This document shows, piece by piece, positions 36,281 to 47,188 of a stretch of DNA of 64,000 bases; within the stretch, counting starts at the first letter, position 1; every line of letters starts with the position of its first letter. The notes under the pieces were generated by a model that saw only the letters and a program-made list of their open reading frames with translations, ran no database searches and was not told the origin of the DNA. The DNA is from Leptodactylus fallax (Eukaryota; Chordata; Amphibia; Anura; Leptodactylidae). The stretch is from positions 2,728,001 through 2,792,000 of the forward strand of contig CAMRHE010000077.1 in assembly GCA_947044405.1 (NCBI GenBank), read 5' to 3'. A program made the position numbers and the translations under genes.

Positions 36281-37491
36281 CGGACACTGAGACAGAATGT
36301 GAATGGAACATGGTGGGATCATTTGTCTGAACGTTCCCGCTATCTATCAATTAGCCACAACATGGCCAATTGTTGTCAGGTTTTTTGGCTAGTCTGAAAG
36401 TCCAGCCCTCTAGATCATAGTTTAGGGTGACTAGGGATTGCTTATATACCTCTTGTGTATTTCCCCTTTCCAAGACAGCAAGTGAGCTGTCACGAAGCAC
36501 CTACAGAATTTTTCTGTCCACATTTGGCTCTGTATCCATCTATAATTGGTATTTTCATTCAGACCAATAAAGGACCATTGGGGCCCCTGCAACATTTGCA
36601 AAATTGCCAGCATTCATTTCAGGGCAAAATGCATGGTCCAGTAAATTGTGGTCATGTGGAAAGCCTATGCATATTTTTCATGTCCTTAGGCAGACAATGA
36701 TGTTACTGGTGCACAATTTCAAGAAGTATCAGAATGTGCTTCAAGCTGTATGGCCTTCCTCAGGCTCCTGCTGTGTCCTGTCAGTTTGCATGTGAAAACA
36801 GTTTAGCGTTCTGTGCCAGAGAAGAGATTGACTTCTAGAGATGTGCTGAAAGAAAATCCATACAAAATACATTAATGGCTATCAAGACTTACAGGCATAT
36901 CACAAGTTGCTTCTTTATTTGCAATGTGCTTAATTTTACTTGCCAAGATGCAGCTCAATGTGTGGAGTAAATGTCCTTTGGTGTTCTTCTAATTTGGTTA
37001 GTAATATATTAAAAATCGGCTAAGTCTTATAAGTGTAAGAATAGGAAACCACTTTCAGTAGCTGCATACTATAGGACAAAAGAAGTAAAAGGTTTTGTTT
37101 AAAATAGAGTTTCATTAGGTCTCATTTAGATGGGCTTATTGTACCCATATTTAACTGTCTGTAATTAATATATAATTCTTGGACCTGTACCACTCACTAT
37201 AATACTTGCAACTGTACTAAGCCAAATTTCATTCGCCATAGATTCCTAAGGTGTTATACAGTTGGTTTAGTAGTGTTCAGTCTAAAATGGGGACAGTGAA
37301 GGAATGGCACAAAGTAACCATCTAAATGGGAGCTTAAAAAAAAAAAACCTGCTGTGCCACCTGCTCCATAATCTATTACAATGTACAGCAAGTTTGCACA
37401 AATCATTAGAGAATTATTTACACAGAATTTCATAACATAAGAAATAAAATTATAGTCAATTGACTCTCTGCCTTTATTTGCTTAAAGGGGT

Positions 37492-37742
37492 TTTCCAGAC
37501 TAAAACTGTTGATGACCTATCCTAAGGATAAATCATCAATGCCGGATTGGTGGGGACCTAAGCTGCAGTTCCTCCACTACACAGAGAACAGCACCATCTG
37601 CTTCCTGCTCCATTTTCTATGTATCAGCTGCTGAGAACAGCTAATGGGATAGGGGCTAGGTGTCAGAACCCCAAATATCTGATATTAGTGACTAAACTGT
37701 AGGATAGGCCATCAGCATTTTTAGCCCACAAAACCCCTTTAA
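37492..37742. mobile_element. T2-type TTAA MITE abutting a long TTAA element
   Basis: TTAAAGGGGTTTTCCAGAC to CCCACAAAACCCCTTTAA, with TTAA at 37492-37495 and 37739-37742. Inner arms GATGACCTATCCTAAGGATAA and GTAGGATAGGCCATCAGC. The right TTAA is shared with the element at 37743. Confidence 0.8.
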
Positions 37743-38035
37743 CTGCTTCCCACCACAGGCATTTTCTGAATTTTGTTTTTGACTCCCCGCCTTTCTGTTC
37801 ACAGAGCCATATGAGAGATTAATTTTTGTGGGACAAATTATAGTTCGTACTGGTACCATTTAATGTTCTGTATGATGTATTGGGAATCTGGAAAAAAAAA
37901 TTCAGAATGGGGTGGAATTGGAAAGAAATTGCATTTGCGCAACTTTCTTACAGGCTTTGTTTTTACTGCATTAACTGTGCAGCCAAATTGACATGTCATC
38001 TGTATTCTAAAATTGTAGCCAGGCACTTAAACTAT
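37743..38035 (-). mobile_element. Long TTAA element, truncated copy
   Basis: Starts CTGCTTCCCACCACAGGC after the shared TTAA. It contains AGAGCCATATGAGAG, GGGAATCTGGAAAAAAAAATT and AATTGACATGTCATCTGTATT, the reverse complement of the right half of the 23541-24732 family. The remainder is missing. Confidence 0.7.
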
Positions 38036-38984
38036 ATACTTTTGGCCTCCGTTTTGTTGTCCCATGTCACCAGCACGCAACCTCGCCAAATGACAAAGGC
38101 TATTGTTCTGGAACTCAGTTCGGTCCTCTCTTTATTTCTATGAGACTCTCAAAAACTTCCCATCAAATCCTGAAAAGAAAGGGGCCAACCAACTGTACAG
38201 GGAATATAAGCCAGCGCCATTTACTAGAGGTGACTGGAACACAGAAATACATCATAATCAGCGTTGCAGCCCCGTCCCTCTTAGGATCAGTAGGGGTCGC
38301 AGATATTGGGCCCTAATGGATCATAAAGTAATGGCAAATCCTAGTGGTTGAAGTAAATAAGAATACCCCTTTAATACATTCCAAAGTAAATTTAGCTTTT
38401 TACCTGCTCTGTTTCTCTGCGTTGTGTAGCCCATCATCAGGTTTCTGTAAATGAAAAGGATGGATATTCCCTAGTTGGCATTGGTAACTCAGAGTGTGAG
38501 CTTTTAGCCTGCGGCGGATGATTTCTGGATGTCTCCTTGTCTGCTGCTTTCTGACATGTCATTATGATTTACTTGTGTGAGAGTATTATATATAAATATA
38601 TATATGATCAGTAACTCTATTTCTGCAAATTTCTCAGTTGTTTGCGACTTGTAGCTATTAAAACCTTTCTCTCAGTGGCCCAGATTTAATTTTCAATGCA
38701 CTAGGCAATGGCGTAAATGTGGCGCATGTTGGTGCAACTACGCACATCTAGTTTGAGATGCTAGACATGTTGGGATTGCTTTTCATAAAAGGGGATATGG
38801 CTTTTATGCTCCAAGATGTGTCAAAATTGAGCCACAAAAATTATCATGGTATAAATTTAGACTAGGAAGTCTAAAGGCATGCCAAATTTAACATCCAGCA
38901 TCGGCTGCTGTGATAAATGTGGCATATTTTTAAGATTGTCTAGTTTAACCTTGCCCTATCTAACTTTTGTTATATCTGCCCTAG

Positions 38985-39032
38985 TGTCCTTTGGATAGAA
39001 GAGACCAAAGTGGAGATTTTTGGTGATACTAC
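38985..39032 (+). pseudogene. Tiny Tc1-like transposase relic
   Basis: Encodes SVLWIEETKVEIFGDT in one open stretch. This matches the Tc1/mariner core [13 protein letters not shown] around the first catalytic residue, here Glu instead of Asp. Inverted repeats and the rest of the gene are not found, so this is a very decayed fragment. Confidence 0.5.
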
Positions 39033-39658
39033 ACAGGACCATGTCTACACTGCCTACAGTGTCTACACTGCCTGCCTATTAGTAAATCTGGGCTTATGTG
39101 TTCATTGCATTAATTGCATATTTTATTGTCTTCATTGAAGTTGAAAAGGAACCTGTCAGATGGTTTTTGTTTTTCCACCCTAAACTGGCCCCAGCATGTG
39201 CCTCAAGTAATTGCCTTTTCCTATGGTGCAAATTAACAAGGCGGGGGATCAGCTTCATACAGTCATTTCACATACTCGCACCCCATGAGTCCAGCAGTTA
39301 GGTAGAATATCAGGCTGACGTCTGACAGTGAGGGACATGTTGGTCACGCTGCACAAGGTGTGATTTGGCGCATTGACTTTGACTAGATGAAGCTGTTCTT
39401 TGCCCCCGTGACTGGTTAAGGTAAATTTGCATATGCCGACAGAATGCTTAGTAGGGGCATCATAGGATAGGTCATTACTTTTAATGCCGTATGAAAGAAA
39501 CACCTGACATGTTCCCTTTACTACTCTATCCTGTCTTAATAACCTACATTTTATATATTTTCTGAACATGTGCATTCTACATTGTTTATTATTATTCTTC
39601 AAGTTTTATATGTTGTATTATTTAAAATATATTTTTATTCTAAATTGTTTCCCCATAG

Positions 39659-39827
39659 CTGTGGACATTTGTACCACTCTCTCTGTCTTCTGGGAAAGGA
39701 CTGCAAAGCGGAAGCTGGAGGTCAGATTCAGTGGATGTGTTACAAGTGTAACTCTAGCAACAAGGGGCGGTCTGGCCGGCAGGCAGTGGCGGACCTAAAG
39801 AAGGGAAGGACTGCATCTTTAGTACAG
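39659..39827 (+). CDS. vps8: vps8 exon l, second half of RING finger
   Basis: This exon has 169 nt, from split Ser349 to residue 405. The acceptor is gtttccccatag and the donor CAG|gttagc. It supplies Cys350, His352, His355, Cys358, Cys376 and Cys379. The whole finger is C-x2-C-x18-C-x-H-x2-H-x2-C-x17-C-x2-C, a RING-H2 pattern with all eight ligands present. A basic stretch ending DLKKGRTASLVQ follows, like SEIKKGRITPSQV in mammals. Confidence 0.96.
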
Positions 39828-40149
39828 GTTAGCAGATATTTTAGATGTTGTACAACACGTATAAAGTCACTTCTTACTTATGACCATTGAATTTCTGCTA
39901 TTCACTGTATTATACTATAAGTTACTGGGAGCGGAGGGAGCTCACTACTTGTACCACAAACATATGACATCATCACTCTACTTATGTTAGAAACATGGGT
40001 GTAGGGTTGGCAACTGATCCAAGACAAGTGATACACAGTGGCTGTTTGCCACACATATGTATGCTAAAAAGGATCACCTGGAGAACAGGGTGTTGGTTGT
40101 CTCAATGACACCATGGAAAAGCCGTGTGTATGTTATTTTATTGATTTAT

Positions 40150-40300
40150 TTTACTTACCTATATGGCACCAACATATTCCGCAGCATGTTACAGATAGGG
40201 AATTTAGATTGTGAGCCCTGTCAGTATGTCTTTGGAGTGCCAGGTGTTCAGTGCTGAAAGGCAAAAGTGCTAACTACTGAGCCACCATGCTGCCCATGTT
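40150..40300 (-). mobile_element. tRNA-derived SINE, internally deleted
   Basis: Read on the minus strand it begins GGTGGCTCAGTAGTTAGCAC (A box of a tRNA promoter), then skips the B box region and continues ACTCCAAAGACATACTGACA to a tail ending in TAAATAA-like repeats. It resembles V-SINE-type elements of fish and amphibians. Without a B box it is unlikely to be transcribed by Pol III. Confidence 0.65.
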
Positions 40301-41230
40301 ACTTCCCCTAGGGTGACAGCTTTTTGTGCGAGGGTCCCAGGTTTCCAATGGTCTACTGACTAGGATGCTGTTAGTTCAGGTCAGTAGGCACATGGTCGTG
40401 CTCAGTTATAAGGGTGCGAAAATACGCGTAACATACTCCTGTAGAACTAGCATTTATCTATACTGTACATCTTGTGACCAGTTGAATTTGTTGGGTGGTG
40501 CAGCAGTGGAGAAGCCCGATCTTCTCACCAGTTCTCTGTGAATCCTCTTCATGTTCATTCCACATATTTTTTTAATGTAAAATGTACTTTGCACAGAAAA
40601 TGTGCCAGCAAATAAAGCGTTAACCAACTCTGTCAGTATTAGCCGAGAATTGTGTGAATCGCCTCTGTCACCTTTTCACAATCCTTCATTTTCATACATT
40701 TCCAATTAGGTAACATGGAAGAATTTTACCAGGTTTTTTTTAATCACATCTTTTAGCTGGAAGCTGTGCGTTCTTCACACTCCATGTATCTGATGGCAAA
40801 ATGTGAAACATTAACTCCTGCAGGAATAGACCCTCCTGTCTGAACTGAGCTAGAACAGCTGACAATTGGCATTTGTTACCTGTAGGCATATGCATTACGC
40901 CAACACATTAAATGCAGCCTGTTGTTACCTGGTATAAGCCTTATTGCAAATGTACTTATCTCAAATTACAATAAGCTGCTTATTAAATAGTAGTAATCCT
41001 GATCTTTAAGGAAAAACACCAGTTTTTTCCCCCCCTTTATGTTTCTGTACTCTGTACACTTGATATAACCAACCTTTGACGCTGGAACTGTATGAGGTCC
41101 AAAAATGTGGTATTGTGTCAAAATGTTATTGAGGCTTCCTCCTCTTGTGAAATCTGACAATGTTATTAGGTAGATGGACGCCACATTTGGAGTCCTGATG
41201 TACCACTTGGCAGGCTGAAATGGTCACTAA

Positions 41231-41481
41231 GGCCCGGTTCACATCTGCGTTCGGGCCATTCCGTTCCCCCTCTCCACATGAAAGATGCGGAGAGAAAAGT
41301 CCTGCAAGCAGAACTTTTCTCTCTGCGTTTTTCATGTGGAGACCACACGGACCCCATTATAGTCTATGGCTTCCGCCGGTTTCTAAGGTAATCACTTTTT
41401 TTATGCGGATTAGGTTTCCATTCGGGGGGTCCCCAAGCGGAATCCCCGAATGGAAACCCATGCGCAGATGTGAACCAGGCC
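41231..41481. mobile_element. Harbinger-type MITE with TAA duplication
   Basis: Flanked by TAA (41228-41230 and 41482-41484). Ends GGCCCGGTTCACATCTGCG and CGCAGATGTGAACCAGGCC are inverted. Inside, GATGCGGAGAGAAAAGTCC pairs with TTTTCTCTCTGCG. The empty target can be read from the paralogous repeat at 60630-60670. Confidence 0.9.
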
Positions 41482-42729
41482 TAACCTCTCAGACAACTTA
41501 GTCTCTTTTAGTAAAGCATGTAATTTTGGACCAAAATGTAATGCTCTAACACAGGCAGACACATGCTCCTCATTGTACATGCCCCCAGCCTAAGAGAGAA
41601 ATTTAAAATGTGCTGCAGCCATAATAAGACTATTAGCAGCAGAAAAACTGATAAGACATCATGTATGAAGGCTTATACAGTCATAATACAGACTGCCCAA
41701 TGGAGTTGTCCATCACTCGGAACCCCCACTGATCTGCTGATTTCTTCACATTGTAACAAGGGAGAAGCAGACTGCTCTGTACACTGTGTGATGACTGTGC
41801 CACGCTCTTGTACTCCATACACTGTACAGAAATCAGTGCTGGTGCGTGCTGGATGTCGCATCCTCACTAATATCATATTGATGATCTATCCTAAGATTGT
41901 GAAGTCTTGTACAACCCCTTTTATAATCTTGCTGTGAGATTCAAATTAAGAAACAGAAAAGCTGATATTCTGGTAAAAAAAAATGAGAAACTTTGGACAA
42001 AATCCAGGAATCATAGTACCTAATCCAGTTTCATTGGTCTGTGAGATTTCAAAAGATTGCCATCTGTCTTAACCCCACAAAACTGCTGCTAGTTCTTTAT
42101 AGGTGATGAGTACTCCAGTTAAATTTTGCCTAAGTCCATGTAGGTGCAGCTTTCATTGCGATTGTAAGTGCCATGGTGGCAGTCATTTCCTGTGCTGTGT
42201 AGTGTTACGCTTCCCAACCTCTCCTGTCTGCCCTTGAGTGTTTGACTGACAGGTGTAGCATTCCATCAGGAGACTGTTACAGTTGGCGCTCAAGAAGAAG
42301 GGGAACAGTTGGGGGAGCATTTAGTGCCGAGAGCCTGTTATTTTGCACATGAAGGGAACATCCCTGAGACACTTGCAATTGCAACACCAGGGGGTTAAAA
42401 TGTGGACTCCTTTGCCAGGAAGTCTTCATGACATGCACATAGGTATGTTCTACTGCTTTCCTACTCCCCTCCTGCATAAAGGGCTGTCAGCAGTTTTGAG
42501 GGATCAAAAATGGGGACAGACTCCCTTTTAACATATACCGGAACAGTGAAAGTTTGAGGCCATCAAATACTGCAGGTACTAAAGACTTGTGTATTTTATC
42601 ATACAGTAGAGTGCAAAAATGCCTTTGCTATGTGTGTGTATCCACATTCTCTTTAGTATGATATATGTATGTATGTAACATATATGTCTTATATATACTG
42701 TTCATACATTCCTTTTTATAATAAATTAG

Positions 42730-42777
42730 ATGAGAACTGCTTCTGCTAATCCATCCAGAGAGGAGTCTGCAAGAAGG
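42730..42777 (+). CDS. vps8: vps8 exon m (48-nt micro-exon)
   Basis: This exon has 48 nt, residues 406-421, phase 0 at both ends. The acceptor is ataaattag and the donor AGAAGG|gtgagc. The peptide MRTASANPSREESARR falls where mammalian VPS8 has a short serine- and lysine-rich linker beginning MSP. It is accepted because phase, splice sites and position fit. The peptide itself is not strongly conserved, so it could be alternatively used. Confidence 0.77.
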
Positions 42778-42965
42778 GTGAGCTCACTTACATACTACGT
42801 ATAACACCAGATAAATGTATGCTAATATGCTTGAGGTAAGCCATAGGAGAGGTATAGATCTTAACTGATGGGTTGAAAGTCAGTAAGGTTCCTATAGAAA
42901 ACTTTTACATCCAGATGTATGACACAAATAGCTTGTCCGTTGAGATATCCACACATTTGTTTACT

Positions 42966-44280
42966 TTTATAATAGAAGAAGTCGTCCTGCATGCAGAGAG
43001 CGAGCAGTCAAAATAAAAAAAGGAGGGGAAGGGGAGCAATATACCTCAATATGCACTCAGCTGCACAGGGCAAAACTGCAACCATGTGGTCCACATGTCC
43101 ACAATGTGTTCTTAAAATCAGACACTCCTCCATGCGCATAAAATCATTCCACTTCTGAGCCCACTCTAGAATGGAGGGGGCCTCAGGGGATTTCCAGTGA
43201 CTTGGAATCATAGCTCGAGCTGCAGGTGTGCAAACCGTAGAATTGATTTTTGGAGGTTTTGAAGGAGCCCTGGGGTCACAGAAAGGAGGGCCACCTGTCG
43301 GGAGTTCCATAATGAACTTCAAAGATGTGCTATCCAAAAAGAGTGAATCATAGAGTAGTTCCATTAAACATGGAGCATAGTGGCCCTGTCAATTGTCAGC
43401 ATGTGTAAAGGACCACAGGGGCAAATCAGTGGACCACACGGGGCATAAGCACCAGTGAGAGAGAATTTCTCTCCTGTGTCCAGCAAGCCTTTGTCATGGA
43501 ATACGAAAGGACGCACACTTTGTTCATAGCCTGCACATCAACGGCTGGGTTCACATCTGCGTAGGAGTCTCCATTTGGAGACTCCATTGCGGTGACTGCT
43601 GAAAATCGCTGAATGAAAAATGTTGCGACTTTGTCGTCTGGTGGTTTCAGTTTTAGAAGACCACAATTACAGCAGAGAAACTTTCTCATACAGATGACTA
43701 GGAAAATGTCATCCAAGTCAGTGTGATTTACAGCAGGGATATGTATCCATTGTGGTGATTGAACTGAATAGGATGCAGTCAAAGTCTATTAGAGTAGAGG
43801 GGTAAGAGTTGGAGGCAAATGGGGTCCTGACCAGGATGCCTCCCTCTGGATGGAAAGCCTGCAAGTCAGCTAATGAAGGAAGTAACGGACCACCTATGAT
43901 ATGGTGCAGGTGAACCTGTTCAGACCAGAAAGCTAGAGGCGCCCAATCTAGAGGGGAAGTCTGAGTTATTGAAAAGGGGGTTCATGGGGCCAGGTGATGG
44001 GATGGGGAACCGATGCATCATTCCATCCCATAATCAGACAAGGTTAGATGAGGAAACAGGAATTGTGCAACCACTGATCTGTGTGAGGAGGAAAGACTGG
44101 GAAGGCAGAGGATTGAGCAAAAACATAGATTGCTTTCAAGGTGTGACGGTGGAACCAATGGAGAAACATGATAGGCATAGTAGTCCAATAGTAGACCTGT
44201 AAGTCTGGCAAACCAGTCCCCCCCAGACTTCGGACAAGTTAGAATGGACTGGGTTATTCTAGGAGACCCCCCCCCCCCAC
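42966..44280 (-). mobile_element. L1-type LINE ORF2 3' remnant
   Basis: On the minus strand, 43790-44280 encodes GGTGLPDLQVYYW, then a decayed stretch ending SPLDWAPLAFW. The part at 43008-43370 encodes ARAMIPSHWKSPEAPSILEW and NDFMRMEE. These are the C-terminal blocks of L1-clade ORF2 (GGLGLPDL, IAxxWKSxxxPTxxEW). The frame is broken by stops and shifts and by an unrelated segment at about 43543-43790. No RT domain remains. Confidence 0.75.
43543..43790. mobile_element. Harbinger-type MITE fragment inside the L1 remnant
   Basis: Starts GGCTGGGTTCACATCTGCG, the same terminus as at 36072, and continues GGAGTCTCCATTTGGAGACTCC (a short palindrome) and GGTGGTTTCAG. No matching right end was found. 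Confidence 0.5.
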
Positions 44281-45989
44281 CCCATTATATTTTATGGGAA
44301 ATTGAAATTCCAAATTTAACATATAGCATTTCCATACTGCACCCATAGGCACATTTTAATTGCTTTTTTTTATTTAAAAAAAAAAAAAGTAAACCATTAG
44401 ATAAAACTGGATATTGTAACCCTTTAGCATATTTATAGTAGTGGAAAAAGTTAAAGAACATAAATAGAGTGTGACATATGTGAATGGGTATTAGGAACAA
44501 TATTACATACTTATGGTGTGATCCATTTAATGATAATTGTGCTAATACTGCCTGTGTGAGGGGTCGGCTCCAGAGCCGTGCTCCATCCTCTGCTCAGCAG
44601 ACAATTCCGCCTCGCTGCCCTGCTCGAGTACTCACCTGAGACAGGATAATTATGGAGCTGCTGAAATGGCCTTTCCTTACCCTTGTTTACTGCTTTGTCT
44701 CATCAGAAATTGCCCTCACTGCAAAAACCCTTGAAGGGAAAAGAGAAAGGAAGCTGGCAGATGTTCTGGACTCCCAGACTGATACATATCTCATTTATTA
44801 TTCATATCCCAATGCAAAATATGCAGTTCATAAATATTTTATTAAAAAAGAAATATTTAAAAGCTATATAGAAATGTGAAGGGTGTTTGTGTACACGCAA
44901 ATATCACACAGCTTCTGTGTAAAGAAGATGCCTTTAATGCATTCATAGGCTGTGGTTACATTTGCACAAATTTCTATTCAGAGTATGCAGTGTTATAGCG
45001 CTCATCCACATAACACCTCGTATTTCCATTTACAAGATTTATAGTGTTAAGTATGGACCACCGCATAGTTTGTCAATGATGTCCTCAGGGACTCATTAAA
45101 AGATGTAATTTTATGATAACCAAGTTTTAAACAACTCTTTGATATGGAGCGATAGATAGCGATAGATTGCTAGTACTTGGGCTCCCAGTACAGAAAAATG
45201 AATCGAGCATCCGAGAGCAAGCTTCTCTTTATATAAGGGTTGCTAAAACTGGTCATTTGTATTGCAGGTTGATGAAATTAACCAATATTTCTGCATAGGT
45301 AGACCATGAATATGGCAGATACCCAATAGCTTTTAATTGTATATTATATAGCATATTTGCTATAAAGATGAACACTATAGGGCACACATCAACTTTTGTC
45401 AGTACTGTCCCAATATCACTAGACATGATACATCCCCTTTGCTCTAATGCTAGTTGTACCAGCCATATTACATTTGACTACTTGTGGCTGGTGGACATTG
45501 AACAGTTGTTGAATCTTTGCAAGGCTTTGTTCATGATTGGACCAATTTATCTGATGTAAGTTGCCAATATATAAGCATATACCACTCCATAAACAGTTTC
45601 TCCGTTCACTTCTATGGGGCTACGGGCACCACTGGAGATTCTACTCACAGCATCACAATATAACATGTGCAAGGACAAAAGACAAACACTGTTGTGACTT
45701 TATCATAGTAGTACTCTGCCAAGGAATAAGAAGAAATCGTGGCCTTGCAAAACATAAACATTGCTGTGACATCATCAGAATAGAACTCACCCGAGGACGA
45801 AAGAGGAATACTCCCCTGGCATAATAACAATAGAATACCTAGGAATAAGGATAACTATTGAGTGACATAATCACAGTAGAACTCTAATGTAAAAAGCCAT
45901 ACACTGTTCTGATATCTTTACAAAAGAACATATCCAAGGACATAAGAGACATCTATGTCGACATGATCAAAGTGGAATGTAGAGTAAGA

Positions 45990-46422
45990 TTAAAAGGGTT
46001 TTCCTGGCTTTTCATATTGGTGACTTATTCTTGGGATAGGTCATCAATATGTAATGTTTCTTTGTCCGACACCTGGCACACTTCACTGATCAGCTGTTAT
46101 GGGGAGCTGCTGGCAATGGACCTATAGAGTGTATGTAGCTAGAAGCAGACAGCTCTGCATACTGTGTAGTATTTGTGGAGGATTATTGCATCTCTGTTCC
46201 CATTCACTTGAATGGGAGCTGAGCTGCAATAATCAGGAAGGGCCAATACACAGTGGGCAGAGCTGTCTCCTTCCAGCTTCATCCACTGTATAGTTCCATC
46301 TCCAGCACCAATTATGCTGATTGGTGGGGGTGCCAGGTGCTGGACACGCACCCACTACTCTGATATTGATGACCTATCCTAAGAATAGGTCACCAATATG
46401 AAAAACCCAGAAAACCCCTTTA
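45990..46422. mobile_element. T2-type TTAA MITE
   Basis: Starts TTAAAAGGGTTTTCCTGGC and ends GAAAAACCCAGAAAACCCCTTTA. Arms CATATTGGTGACTTATTCTTGG and TTGATGACCTATCCTAAGAAT. Its terminal TTAA is now split by the Harbinger-type MITE that follows. Confidence 0.8.
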
Positions 46423-46632
46423 GGCTGAGGCCACACATTGTGGAAAATCTGTTTTTATTGCAGATTTTGCTGTGGATTTTGAGTTTGGAGTGGATTTAGC
46501 AAGAGGGGGAAGTAGAAGTCTTTCCTTTATATTTCCCATTACTTTTGAAGCCACTCCATACTTTGGCTCAAAAACCCACAGCAAAAATCTGCAACACAAA
46601 ATGCAGCTTTTCTGTAATGTGTGGCCTCAGCT
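46423..46632. mobile_element. Harbinger-type MITE, 210 bp, at a T2 end
   Basis: TTA duplication at 46420-46422 and 46633-46635. Ends GGCTGAGGCCACACATTG and AATGTGTGGCCTCAGCT. Same family as 34249-34464, sharing TTGCAGATTTTGC and TATTTCCCATT-CTTTTG. It sits in the terminal TTTAA of the T2 MITE. Confidence 0.85.
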
Positions 46633-47188
46633 TTAAACAGAAATTATTACATAACAATATAACATAGCCAAGGACCAAAGACAGCGGTACTTGGTACATC
46701 ATCACAATAGCAACAAAGGACTAAACGCAAACAATATTGCAACCTCATCACAATAGAACACAACCTAGCAATATAGGTTCACTATTGTAACACCATCACA
46801 ATGTAGTTCAGCTTACAAATTAATAAAAATACTATTGTCAAATCATCACAGTAGAACTTTATATGGATAAAGATGTAGACAAACACTGTTGACTTAATTG
46901 CAATAGAACTCTCAATAAAGACAAATCTCAACTAGAACACATCCAACGACTAAAGACGAGCAAAATCTATCTTAATAGACACAGCCTTTTAACAAAAAAA
47001 TGCTTGTGTGATCTCATCACTGTAGAACTCTGCCTGTTACATAGTACGGATAAATAAAGACATATGTCCATCAAGTTCAACTGCAGGATGGTAAAGGAAA
47101 TAAGTGTTCTATACATTTACATAAGCTACAATGCTATTTTACTGTAAAACATTATCTAAGCCTTGTGGCCAAACTGATCGCAGGCATT

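Larger units (their letters stand above)
39828..42729 (+). other. vps8 intron l-m
   Basis: Contains a SINE at 40150-40300 and a Harbinger MITE at 41231-41481 inside an older dispersed repeat that has a second copy near 60590-60670. A degraded T2-type repeat at about 41690-41935 ends TATTGATGATCTATCC and ACAACCCCTTTTA. Nothing is recognised at 40310-41160 or 41940-42729. Confidence 0.55.
45635..47040 (+). repeat. Decayed tandem array of about 50-bp units
   Basis: The motif order CAAGGACAAAAGAC-AAACACTGTTGTGAC-ATCATCACAATAGAACTCTGC recurs with heavy divergence. It is recognisable near 45669, 45720, 45750, 45792, 45838, 45885 and 45934, and again from about 46670 to 47035 (for example CCAAGGACCAAAGACAGC, ATCATCACAATAGCAACAAAGG, CTCATCACAATAGAACACAA). 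MITEs at 45990-46635 interrupt the array. It is non-coding; the function is unknown. Confidence 0.72.

Noticed and set aside
40978..41160. Possible tRNA gene suspected from short stem-like motifs
   Set aside because: No A and B box pair or cloverleaf could be read. The only tRNA-like promoters are in the SINEs.
41126..41501. Several overlapping open frames on both strands
   Set aside because: They follow the inverted repeats of the Harbinger-type MITE at 41231-41481.
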